Assembly (NCBI GenBank): GCA_013813775.1
Contig: JACCRE010000195.1
Coordinates: 1-64,000 of the forward strand
Length of the DNA: 64,000 nt
Source of the DNA: Planctomycetaceae bacterium
GTDB lineage: Bacteria; Planctomycetota; Planctomycetia; Planctomycetales; Planctomycetaceae
Direction: 5' to 3'
The translations under genes and the position numbers were made by a program. Below the pieces are notes generated by a model. The model was given only the letters and a program-made list of their open reading frames with translations. It was not told the DNA's origin and did not search any database. Shown one piece after another: positions 26,060-33,403 of this stretch. Positions within the stretch are counted from its first letter, which is position 1. Each line of letters starts with the position of its first letter.

Positions 26060-26902
26060 ATGGGCTTTGAAGACCGCGACTATTACCGCTCTGAGACCGG
26101 TGGCAATTTCTTCGCCGGCGCCGGCTCTGCGGTCAAAGGCTTGATCGCGGTCAACCTCGTCGTGTTCCTGTTGCAGATCCTGACGACGGGCGGCGGGACT
26201 TCCAAAGTCGACGACGCGCTGGCGTTCTTTCCTGACGAGGTACTTCACGGCGAAGTCTGGCGCCTGCTGACGTACGGCTTCGGATACGGCGGAAGCCCGC
26301 TCGTCTTCTTCTTCAACATGTACTTCCTGTGGATTTTCGGGAAGACGGTCGAAGAGATGCACGGCACGCGGGAGCTTGTGCTGTTCTACGTGGCGGCCGT
26401 TCTGCTCGGCGGCGCTGCGTGTACGATCGCCGCACTGCTAACGGGCCAGAACGTCTCCATGATGGGCTCTTCCGTCCCGTCTCTCGCGGTGACGGTGGTC
26501 TTTGCCTGGCATCATCCGAAGCAGCAGATCCTGCTGTTCTTCCTGATCCCCGTCGAAATCTGGATCGTGGTGACGTTCATCGTGCTGATGAACTTCTACA
26601 ACGCCGCGATGTCGAGCTTCGCCGGCGGTCTCTTCATCGCGGAGCTCACCGCCGTCGCCTTCGCCCTGCTCTACGGATGGGGCGGAAAGCGCATTGAGGA
26701 TCTCGTGCCGGCCGGCCGGCCGCGGTTGCGAATGCCGAAGCCGAAACCGAAGCTGCGCGTGTTCGAGCCCGAGCAGAAAGTGAATCTCGATCGGCAGGTC
26801 GACGAGATCCTGGCGAAGATTCACGAGCAAGGGGAATCGAGCTTGACTGATCGCGAGCGGAAAACGCTACAGGAAGCCAGCCGCCGCTACAAGAAGACGT
26901 AG
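26060..26902 (+). CDS. Rhomboid-fold membrane protein lacking the catalytic histidine
   Basis: A 280-residue polytopic protein with rhomboid architecture. It has the loop-1 helix end FFFNMYFLWIFGKTVEEMHG and the serine-loop segment GSSVPSLA (Ser138 where GxSG is usual). The later GG-containing helix (SSFAGGLFIAEL) has Phe187 at the place of the catalytic His of the normal HLGG. Val82 also replaces the usual His four residues before Asn86. It therefore looks like an inactive rhomboid. The soluble C-terminus (about 246-280, LAKIHEQGESSLTDRER) is a DUF6576-like tail shared with the site-2 protease at 17871. A short gene follows after 20 bases. Confidence 0.82.
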   Translation: MGFEDRDYYRSETGGNFFAGAGSAVKGLIAVNLVVFLLQILTTGGGTSKVDDALAFFPDEVLHGEVWRLLTYGFGYGGSPLVFFFNMYFLWIFGKTVEEMHGTRELVLFYVAAVLLGGAACTIAALLTGQNVSMMGSSVPSLAVTVVFAWHHPKQQILLFFLIPVEIWIVVTFIVLMNFYNAAMSSFAGGLFIAELTAVAFALLYGWGGKRIEDLVPAGRPRLRMPKPKPKLRVFEPEQKVNLDRQVDEILAKIHEQGESSLTDRERKTLQEASRRYKKT

Positions 26903-26922
26903 GGCGTCAACCGGGAGACACG

Positions 26923-27387
26923 GTGCAGGACTTCGAGGGGCACGGCATTCGCTTCCGCTATCCCGCGTCTTGGACGGTCACCGACGAGTCCACCGCCGAG
27001 AAGGTCGCGGTCACCGTGCAAAGCGACGGGACCGCGTTCTGGACGGTTGCGGTGTTCCCCGACGCGCCCCGACCCGAGCGTGTCGTCGAATCCGCGATCG
27101 CCGCCTATCGCGAGGACTACACCGAGATCGACGTGTACCCCGTCGAGATCAAGACGGGACCGCGAGGCTCGGTCGTCACGCGCGACCTTGAATTCGTCTG
27201 TCTTGAACTGATCGCCGCGGCTCACGTCGAATCGTTCGAGACCGGCGGCAAGACGGTGCTCGTGCTGTTCCAGGCCTCCGACGCCGAGCTTGAATCGAGC
27301 CGCCCCGTGCTCGACGCGATGACGGCGAGCCTCGAAGTCGCCGAGTCGAGCGCACCTGCCTGGCCGGACGAGTTCTTCTCAGAGTGA
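26923..27387 (+). CDS. Small conserved-type hypothetical protein
   Basis: A 154-residue soluble protein started by GTG at 26923, with a Shine-Dalgarno-like gggag 8 bases upstream. It opens QDFEGHGIRFRYPASWTVTDES, a pattern seen in PsbP/DUF1795-like proteins that bind or escort lipids or envelope parts. Alternating beta strands and one helix (PERVVESAIAAYREDY) follow. No signal peptide or membrane helix is seen. It lies 20 bases behind the rhomboid-fold gene and is probably cotranscribed. The fold suggestion is weak. Confidence 0.62.
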   Translation: MQDFEGHGIRFRYPASWTVTDESTAEKVAVTVQSDGTAFWTVAVFPDAPRPERVVESAIAAYREDYTEIDVYPVEIKTGPRGSVVTRDLEFVCLELIAAAHVESFETGGKTVLVLFQASDAELESSRPVLDAMTASLEVAESSAPAWPDEFFSE

Positions 27388-27428
27388 AACCCGGAAGTTC
27401 GCTTCCAGCGGCCCAGCCGCGAATCTTC

Positions 27429-27458
27429 TTGCCGTTCCGGCTCCCGACGCGCTATACT
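27429..27458 (+). promoter_or_regulatory. Predicted sigma-70-type promoter for the TPR gene
   Basis: TTGCCG (27429-27434) and TATACT (27453-27458) with 18 bases between them. They are placed 38 bases before the ATG at 27497, in an otherwise empty 109-base gap. Predicted by eye only. Confidence 0.45.
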
Positions 27459-27496
27459 CGCGCAGTGAGACAGTGCTGGCAGGCGAGGGACGAACC

Positions 27497-28426
27497 ATGT
27501 CGTACGAAGAGAATCTCGCCGCAGCAAGGCGCCACGTCCGCCACGGCCGGTATGACGAAGCCATCGAACTTTTTCAGCGGCTTCTCACCGAGAACGACAT
27601 CGACCCGGCGCTGCACGACGCCATCGGTTCAGCATATTTTCTTGCCGGGCGGAATGAAGAAGCGGCGAAGCACTTCGAGCGGATCATCCGCCTGACGACG
27701 AATCCCGGGAAGGCTTTGATCAATCTCGGAGCCGTCTACAACCGCATCGGCGAGCATCAGAAGGCCGTCGATTCGATCCGCAAGGGCATCCAGTACGAGA
27801 AGCGCAGCGTCGAAGGGTACTACAACCTCGGCGTCGGCCATCGGAAGCTCGGTCAGCACGCGATGGCCGTCACGGCGTACAAAGAGGCCCTGCGGCTCGA
27901 TCCAAAGTTTGCTGAGGCGCATCAGAACCTCGGCAACGTCTATCTCGATCAGGGTCTGCCCGAGCAGGCGGCCGCTCATTATCGTAAGGCACTGGAACTA
28001 CGCCCCGATCTCGAACGCGCCGCTCGTGGACTGGCGGACGCCGAACGGGCCGCGGCGCTGGCGAAGCAGGCCGTCAGCCCCTTCGGCCGCTTGGTCGACA
28101 CGCAGTCAGGACAGCACGCCGGTGACGACGGGCTTCGCCCCCTGACGAATGAGGAACGCGAGATCGACCGCCGTCGCCTGCACGACCTGTCAAAGGATAT
28201 CGAAGCGGCTGCCGGAGAGTGGCTGACAACGTTGCATCAGGATCTTGAAGCGGCCCTGGCGACGCTTGAAAAGCGAATCGCCGTGGGTCGAATCGACGGC
28301 GCGTTGCTGGAAGCCAGCGACAATTTTTCGGCGGCGATCACAGCCGCGGAGGCTTCCCGACGCCAGCTTCGCCGAAAAGTGCTTGAACTCGTCGCTCACG
28401 AAGAGCTGCAACACTCGCCCGGTTAG
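27497..28426 (+). CDS. Tetratricopeptide-repeat protein
   Basis: A 309-residue cytoplasmic protein. At least five TPR units cover about residues 1-185 (for example EEAAKHFERIIRLTTNPGKA, then VEGYYNLGVGHRKLGQHAMA, then FAEAHQNLGNVYLDQGLPEQ). A linker follows (to about 225), then a helical coiled-coil C-terminus (about 235-309). TPR domains mediate protein contacts; the partner is unknown. The ATG at 27497 is preferred over one 24 bases upstream, since it fits the first repeat and lies 38 bases after a good promoter. Its stop overlaps the convergent comEC stop. Confidence 0.85.
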   Translation: MSYEENLAAARRHVRHGRYDEAIELFQRLLTENDIDPALHDAIGSAYFLAGRNEEAAKHFERIIRLTTNPGKALINLGAVYNRIGEHQKAVDSIRKGIQYEKRSVEGYYNLGVGHRKLGQHAMAVTAYKEALRLDPKFAEAHQNLGNVYLDQGLPEQAAAHYRKALELRPDLERAARGLADAERAAALAKQAVSPFGRLVDTQSGQHAGDDGLRPLTNEEREIDRRRLHDLSKDIEAAAGEWLTTLHQDLEAALATLEKRIAVGRIDGALLEASDNFSAAITAAEASRRQLRRKVLELVAHEELQHSPG

Positions 28427-30894
28427 CGCAACTTTTTCGAATCGCCTGCGTCATTCGGTTCGATCGATACTGCGCCGTCGGCATCGAACTCCACGATCAC
28501 GGCACCCGTTCGTGAAGTGAAATGAAGTTGCGAAGCTGGATAAATGCCTGAGAGCGCCGTCGCGTTCACGCGATCGCCACAGCTCACAACGACCTCGCGA
28601 GGATTCGACCACTCCGAAAATCGGGGCGTGTTCGCCTTCAGCCCGCCATGATGTGGCGCGATGACGACGTCGTAGGATCTTGTGGCGTGCTCAGCCATCA
28701 CCTCTTCTTGACCCGAGCCTTCGAGGTCGCCCGTCAGGAGCAACGTGCGGCCGGCGAACTCAATGCGCAGGACGATGGAGTTCGCGTTGTCGTCGTCGCC
28801 CGGAGGACGGTCTGGAGGATGCAACGTCGAGATCGACACGTTCGGGTCAAGCGACAGGCGATCTCCAGCGGCGATGAGACGAATCGGCACCCGGGCTTCG
28901 CGCGCCGCCTCGCAGGTTTCCTCGACGACGCGTTGTTCGAAGTCCAGAAACGATCGCGCGACGAGCAGCGAACCGACGGGGCCGCCTCTCAGCAGGGCTG
29001 GCGCATTGTTGCAGTGGTCGAGATCGGCGTGCGAGATGACGGCGGCGTCGAGCGAGATGCGACCACGCTCTCGCATCTCGCGCCAGACGGCATCGGCCGC
29101 TCGGCGGTCGTCTTCCATGCTGCCGCAATCGAACAGCAGCGTTCGTCCGTTGGCTGCCTCGATGAGGATCGCGCCGCCGTGCCCGACATCAAGCACGACG
29201 ACTCGCAACTCCGGCTCGTCGGCCGCAGTCGGAATCCAGCCGACGACGAGACCGCAAGCACCCCAGACAAGCAGAACCGAACCTGCACGCAGTCGCCTGC
29301 CGAACCATCTAGGTCGGACCAGCCCTACGAACAATAACGAGTAGAAGCCGCACAGCCACCACGTCGGCGGGCTGGACGTCGCGAAGTGACCGAGGTTCCA
29401 TTCGCCGGCTGTGATCACAAGCCAGTTCACGCCGGAGAGACCCAGATCGAAAAGCATGCCGGGCGGTCCGGCCGCGATCGGAACGGCGAGGCACGCTCCG
29501 AAGAAGGCATATCCCGCCCACATCACGGCGGTCGCCAGCGGCAAGAGCACGACGTTCAGCAGGAAGCCCACCGGCGAAACGATCTGAAACTCCGCGGCGA
29601 TGAGCGGTGCCGTGAACAGCCAGATGCCGAATCCTAGGATCTGAGCCGAGATGATCGGTCGGGCGACTTTCGTGATCCGAGAACTCTCCTCGGAGTAAGT
29701 CAATAATTGCTTTGCGGCAGGAAACATCTGCCGCGACCAACTCATGCCCAGCACCGCCAGGAATGAAAGCTGCGCGCCGACGTCGAACAGCAACAGCGGG
29801 TTCCACAACAGCAGCAAGAGAGCGGTCACGGTGGCGACGTTGAGCAGGGAGGTACGCCGCAGCAGCACGGTTCCAAGTGCCCAGATCGTGAAGAAGACGC
29901 TCGCCCGCACGACGGGTGGACCGAAGTTTGTGAGGGCCGCGTAGAGCCACACGATGGCGGCGACGGTGATCGCGGCTGTCGACGTCGACACGTGCAGAAG
30001 TCGCAGCCCAACAAGCACGCATGCCGCGAGGATGCCCACATGCAATCCAGAGATCGCGAGGATATGCATCGCTCCGCTCGCGACGTACGCGTCGCGAACT
30101 TCGACAGGAATCGCCGATCGGTCACCCAGGATCATGGCGGTGCCGATGGCGGCGTTCTCGTGCGAGAGATGTTCGGCGAACTGATATCCGACGTGCTCGC
30201 GGAGCCGATTGATCGCCCGGATCGGGCGGAAGCCGCTGACCGCGAGGTGACGAACGGCATCCGGATGGTCGGCATACAGGAATGCGTCGACGCGGCGCAG
30301 CCGGAGGTATCGCTCAGCATCGAAGCCGCCTGGGTTTCTCGCTCGGCCTGGCCGGCCGAGCCATCCGGTGATTTCGATGCGGTCACCGACGCCGATGCCG
30401 ATGAGATGTCCCGCCGTCGTGAGTTGGATCTGACCTGTCAACCGTCGAGGGACGTCTGACGAATCCGACACGACCGACTCGCATTCGACGATGACTCGCG
30501 TTCTGTCATCGAGCGGCCACGCCGCTTTGCGGCCGGCGTCGCGGCGGCGTTCAACGGCGGGATGTGTCGCAACAGTGCCCGTCAACCGCACGAGCCGATT
30601 TTCGGCGCGCAGTAATCGCGCTACGGAGTCAGTACCGCGGTCGCTCCAGGCGGTGTGATGCGATGCTGCGCCGAGCGTGGCGACCAGCAACAGAAGAGAC
30701 GCGACCCGGAGCGCGCGGCTGGCTCGCCGCCCGAGTGCCAGCGAGACCAGCAATATGCCCGCCATGGCAAAAACCAAAGCTCGTGGAAGATGCCAGGTGT
30801 GATCCGCCACGATGCCGGCAGCGAAAGCTGCGACGACGGGCAGACACGGACAGCGACCAGCGGTTTCGTTGGTATCCGAAGTGTCCGGCGGCAT
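28423..30894 (-). CDS. comEC: ComEC/Rec2 family DNA-uptake channel protein
   Basis: An 823-residue protein with all three family parts. An N-terminal DUF4131 region with membrane helices and an OB-like domain spans about 1-225. The Competence-domain channel (about 230-530) includes GAMHILAISGLHVGILA. The C-terminal metallo-beta-lactamase-like domain (about 560-810) includes LDVGHGGAILIEA and the metal motif SHADLDHCNNA. In naturally competent bacteria ComEC carries single-stranded DNA across the inner membrane. The full-length gene suggests competence is possible here. No other com or pil gene is in view. Confidence 0.92.
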   Translation of the reverse strand: MPPDTSDTNETAGRCPCLPVVAAFAAGIVADHTWHLPRALVFAMAGILLVSLALGRRASRALRVASLLLLVATLGAASHHTAWSDRGTDSVARLLRAENRLVRLTGTVATHPAVERRRDAGRKAAWPLDDRTRVIVECESVVSDSSDVPRRLTGQIQLTTAGHLIGIGVGDRIEITGWLGRPGRARNPGGFDAERYLRLRRVDAFLYADHPDAVRHLAVSGFRPIRAINRLREHVGYQFAEHLSHENAAIGTAMILGDRSAIPVEVRDAYVASGAMHILAISGLHVGILAACVLVGLRLLHVSTSTAAITVAAIVWLYAALTNFGPPVVRASVFFTIWALGTVLLRRTSLLNVATVTALLLLLWNPLLLFDVGAQLSFLAVLGMSWSRQMFPAAKQLLTYSEESSRITKVARPIISAQILGFGIWLFTAPLIAAEFQIVSPVGFLLNVVLLPLATAVMWAGYAFFGACLAVPIAAGPPGMLFDLGLSGVNWLVITAGEWNLGHFATSSPPTWWLCGFYSLLFVGLVRPRWFGRRLRAGSVLLVWGACGLVVGWIPTAADEPELRVVVLDVGHGGAILIEAANGRTLLFDCGSMEDDRRAADAVWREMRERGRISLDAAVISHADLDHCNNAPALLRGGPVGSLLVARSFLDFEQRVVEETCEAAREARVPIRLIAAGDRLSLDPNVSISTLHPPDRPPGDDDNANSIVLRIEFAGRTLLLTGDLEGSGQEEVMAEHATRSYDVVIAPHHGGLKANTPRFSEWSNPREVVVSCGDRVNATALSGIYPASQLHFTSRTGAVIVEFDADGAVSIEPNDAGDSKKLR

Positions 30895-31063
30895 TAAATG
30901 ACCTTCGCGGTGAACGTCCGTCGCTCCATCTTGCCCGACAGCCGACCCGTTGTCTCGCCAGAACTCATTGGAGACGGCGTCCGCGAGCTTCCGTCGACTC
31001 GCATGACACGAAATGTCGATGAAGAGGCGAGACCACGCCGCGGGATGGAGCGAAGGATCGCGG

Positions 31064-31447
31064 ATGACGGATCAGTCAATCACCGAAATCGCCGCTCAAG
31101 CCGCCCACGAAGTGCTGGTGTGGGTGGGGTTCGGAACGCTCGTCGGGCTTGCCGCGAAAGCGGTCATGCCCGGACGTGATCCAGGCGGAGCAGTGGCGAC
31201 GTTGATGATGGGCATCGCGGGCAGCGTCGTCGGCTGTGGCGCGATGACGTTCTTCGCCTCCGATCAGCGCGTGACTCCGATCAGCCTGATGGGCTTCCTG
31301 CTCGCGACGGCCGGCGCGTTCGTGTTGCTCTTCTTCCACCGATTGCTGGCGGGTTCCCTGTTCCAGGAAGGACAGGATCGCAACCTGGCGCGGTGGTGGC
31401 CGCTTCGCCGCCGTCGGCGTCGAGTGCTCGTGCAAGAGCTGGAGTGA
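31064..31447 (+). CDS. GlsB/YeaQ/YmgE (transglycosylase-associated) membrane protein
   Basis: A 127-residue protein with three hydrophobic helices. It carries the family core FGTLVGLAAKAVMPGRDPGG, followed by MMGIAGSVVGCG. These small inner-membrane proteins are often stress-induced; their molecular role is not settled. The last 25 residues are strongly basic (RRRRRRVLVQ), which should keep the C-terminus inside. The ATG at 31064 is preferred to an earlier in-frame ATG, whose leader has no helix or family match. Confidence 0.8.
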   Translation: MTDQSITEIAAQAAHEVLVWVGFGTLVGLAAKAVMPGRDPGGAVATLMMGIAGSVVGCGAMTFFASDQRVTPISLMGFLLATAGAFVLLFFHRLLAGSLFQEGQDRNLARWWPLRRRRRRVLVQELE

Positions 31448-31565
31448 GTCCGCATCGGCTTGAGATGCCGGGCCATTCGCCGGACGATCTTCGACCTCCA
31501 GGCAACTCGGCTGCCGGCGGCAGCCGGTTGCTTTCCTTGGCGCTCGAATCAATGGTCGGACCGTC

Positions 31566-32495
31566 ATGCACGGAAGCTTCAGATCGCTCCTACTCGCTTG
31601 GGTGACGCTCGCCTGTGGCCCGGCATTCGCCGACGAGCCGGCCGTCCCTCCGGAACTCGCCCGGTTCGAGCCGTACAACAGCCGGCCAGTCTTCGGCGGG
31701 GCCGGCGAGGGCCATTGGGACGCGAAGATTCGCGAGCGAGGCTGGATCTTGCGCGCGGGCGAATCCTGGAGGCTCTGGTACACCGGGTACGACGGCACCC
31801 GCGAGGGCATCAAGCGGCTCGGGCTCGCCACTTCAACCGACGGCTTGCACTGGAAGCGCTATCCGCACAATCCGTTGAGCGAGGAATGGATCGAAGACGC
31901 GATGGTCGTCCGTCACGAGGGTCGGCTCTACATGTTCGCCGAAGGCGAGCGGGATCAGGTTCAATTCCTCGTCTCGGACGACGGACTCAACTGGCAGTCG
32001 CGGGGCAGGCTCGATGTCCGCCTCACGGACGGCGAGCGGATTCCGCCTGGCCCCGTCGGAACGCCCACCGTCTTCCGTCGAGATGGCGTCTGGCACCTCT
32101 TCTACGAACGCCGCGACGAAGGCGTGTGGCTGGCGACTTCAGCGGACCTGCGCGTATGGACGAACGTCGCCGACGACCCCGTGTTGCGCCCGGGTCCAGA
32201 CGCGTACGATGTGTCGCGAATCGCCCTGAATCAGATTGTCGAGCATGATGGGCGCTTCTACGGTCTCTATCATGGTACCGACGATCAAGACGTTCCCGCG
32301 TTGTGGACGAGCAGCCTCGCCGTCTCGGATGACCTGCGCACATGGACGAAGTACGGCGACAATCCGCTCTTCCCGAAGTCGGCGAACAGATCGAGCAACA
32401 TCCTGGTGCCGATGAGCGAGAGGCGCTACCGGCTTTACACGATGCACGACAAAGTGGAAGCGTTTCTGCCGACGAACGCGAACGCACGAGAGTGA
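31566..32495 (+). CDS. Secreted five-bladed beta-propeller, glycosidase-like
   Basis: A 309-residue protein with a signal peptide (MHGSFRSLLLAWVTLACGPAFADE). The mature part repeats the blade pattern of GH43/GH32/GH130-type propellers. Examples are WRLWYTGYDG, RLGLATSTDGLHWKRYP, EDAMVVRHEGRLYMF, FLVSDDGLNWQS and SLAVSDDLRTWTKYGDNPLF. Such proteins act on sugars outside the cytoplasm. I cannot place three catalytic carboxylates with confidence, so activity and substrate are open. Its TGA overlaps the GTG of the next gene, which encodes an SGNH hydrolase, so a joint role is plausible. Confidence 0.78.
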   Translation: MHGSFRSLLLAWVTLACGPAFADEPAVPPELARFEPYNSRPVFGGAGEGHWDAKIRERGWILRAGESWRLWYTGYDGTREGIKRLGLATSTDGLHWKRYPHNPLSEEWIEDAMVVRHEGRLYMFAEGERDQVQFLVSDDGLNWQSRGRLDVRLTDGERIPPGPVGTPTVFRRDGVWHLFYERRDEGVWLATSADLRVWTNVADDPVLRPGPDAYDVSRIALNQIVEHDGRFYGLYHGTDDQDVPALWTSSLAVSDDLRTWTKYGDNPLFPKSANRSSNILVPMSERRYRLYTMHDKVEAFLPTNANARE

Positions 32496-33238
32496 TTCTG
32501 CTCGGGGCGAGCAACGTCACACTCGGATTTGGCGTACTGACGCGTCTGATCCGCCACGGCTTCGCGGGACCGCTCGACGTGCGAGCCGCTCTTGGGCATG
32601 GCCGTTCGTATGGGGCCTGGAGCACCGTCGTCGCTCGCAGTTTGCCGCCGATCGCGACGTGCGGCCTTTGGGAGAGCCTTCAGACTCCAACGCCGGTTCG
32701 GACGTACGCGTTGCTCACCGACGTCGGCAACGATCTGATGTACGGCTTTTCGCCGGAGCAGATTGCCGGCTGGGTCGCGACATGCCTCGATCGGCTGTGT
32801 GAGTTGGACGCGAAGATCGTCGTCACGCGGCTGCCGATCGCCCGCGTCGAACAGCTCGGCTCGTTCCGCTATCACGCGACGCGGATGTCCTTCTTTCCCA
32901 GGCACCAACCGATCAGTTGGAGTGAGATGCTCCGCCGCGCTCGGGAACTCGATGACCGAACGCACGAGGCTGCCGTCAAGTGCGGTGCCAGCGTTCTGAC
33001 CCCGCCGATCGAATGGTACGGCTTCGACCCGATCCACATCCGCTGGACCCGCCGCGCGAGCGCCTGGGACGAAGTGCTTTCGAAATGGTCGGACTATCAG
33101 CGATCGTCGCGCGGGCTGCCATCGCAAGGCCTGCCACTGCTCGGCCGCTTCCCGGAACGCATGCGGCTCTTCGGCCGCGAGCGAGAAACCACGCAACCGG
33201 TCGCGACGCGAGGAGACATGACCTTGTCGCTGTATTGA
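32492..33238 (+). CDS. SGNH-hydrolase-like protein
   Basis: A 248-residue protein whose SGNH blocks can be placed. Block I is LLGASN with Ser7 (Ala replaces the usual Asp before it). Block III is DVGNDLMYG with Asn80. Block V is GFDPIHI with Asp179 and His182. These enzymes are esterases or acetylhydrolases. The frame is open well upstream, but the GTG at 32492 overlaps the previous stop (GTGA) and starts block I at once, so it is preferred. No signal peptide is present, which is odd for a partner of a secreted propeller. The translation after residue 200 is basic. Confidence 0.68.
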   Translation: MILLGASNVTLGFGVLTRLIRHGFAGPLDVRAALGHGRSYGAWSTVVARSLPPIATCGLWESLQTPTPVRTYALLTDVGNDLMYGFSPEQIAGWVATCLDRLCELDAKIVVTRLPIARVEQLGSFRYHATRMSFFPRHQPISWSEMLRRARELDDRTHEAAVKCGASVLTPPIEWYGFDPIHIRWTRRASAWDEVLSKWSDYQRSSRGLPSQGLPLLGRFPERMRLFGRERETTQPVATRGDMTLSLY

Positions 33239-33255
33239 GGACCGCGTTGGGAGTT

Positions 33256-33352
33256 GAACCACGAAGAGCACAAAGAGCACGAAGGTGAAGACTCATCAGC
33301 CGAGATCGTTCGGCGGTACAGACCTTTGCGCTCTTGGTGCTCTTCGCGGTTC
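33256..33352. repeat. 29-base inverted repeat with gaaccacgaagagcac-type arms
   Basis: The arms at 33256-33284 and 33324-33352 pair at 25 of 29 positions, with 39 bases between them. The arms are built of gagcac units. The element lies between convergent genes (the SGNH hydrolase and asnB) and encodes nothing recognisable. It may double as a terminator. It looks related to the element at 24658. Confidence 0.65.
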
Positions 33353-33403
33353 CATTTTCAGCCGAAGGCAAGCAGTCCCTCTTCCCTTACACGGACCTTG
33401 CCG

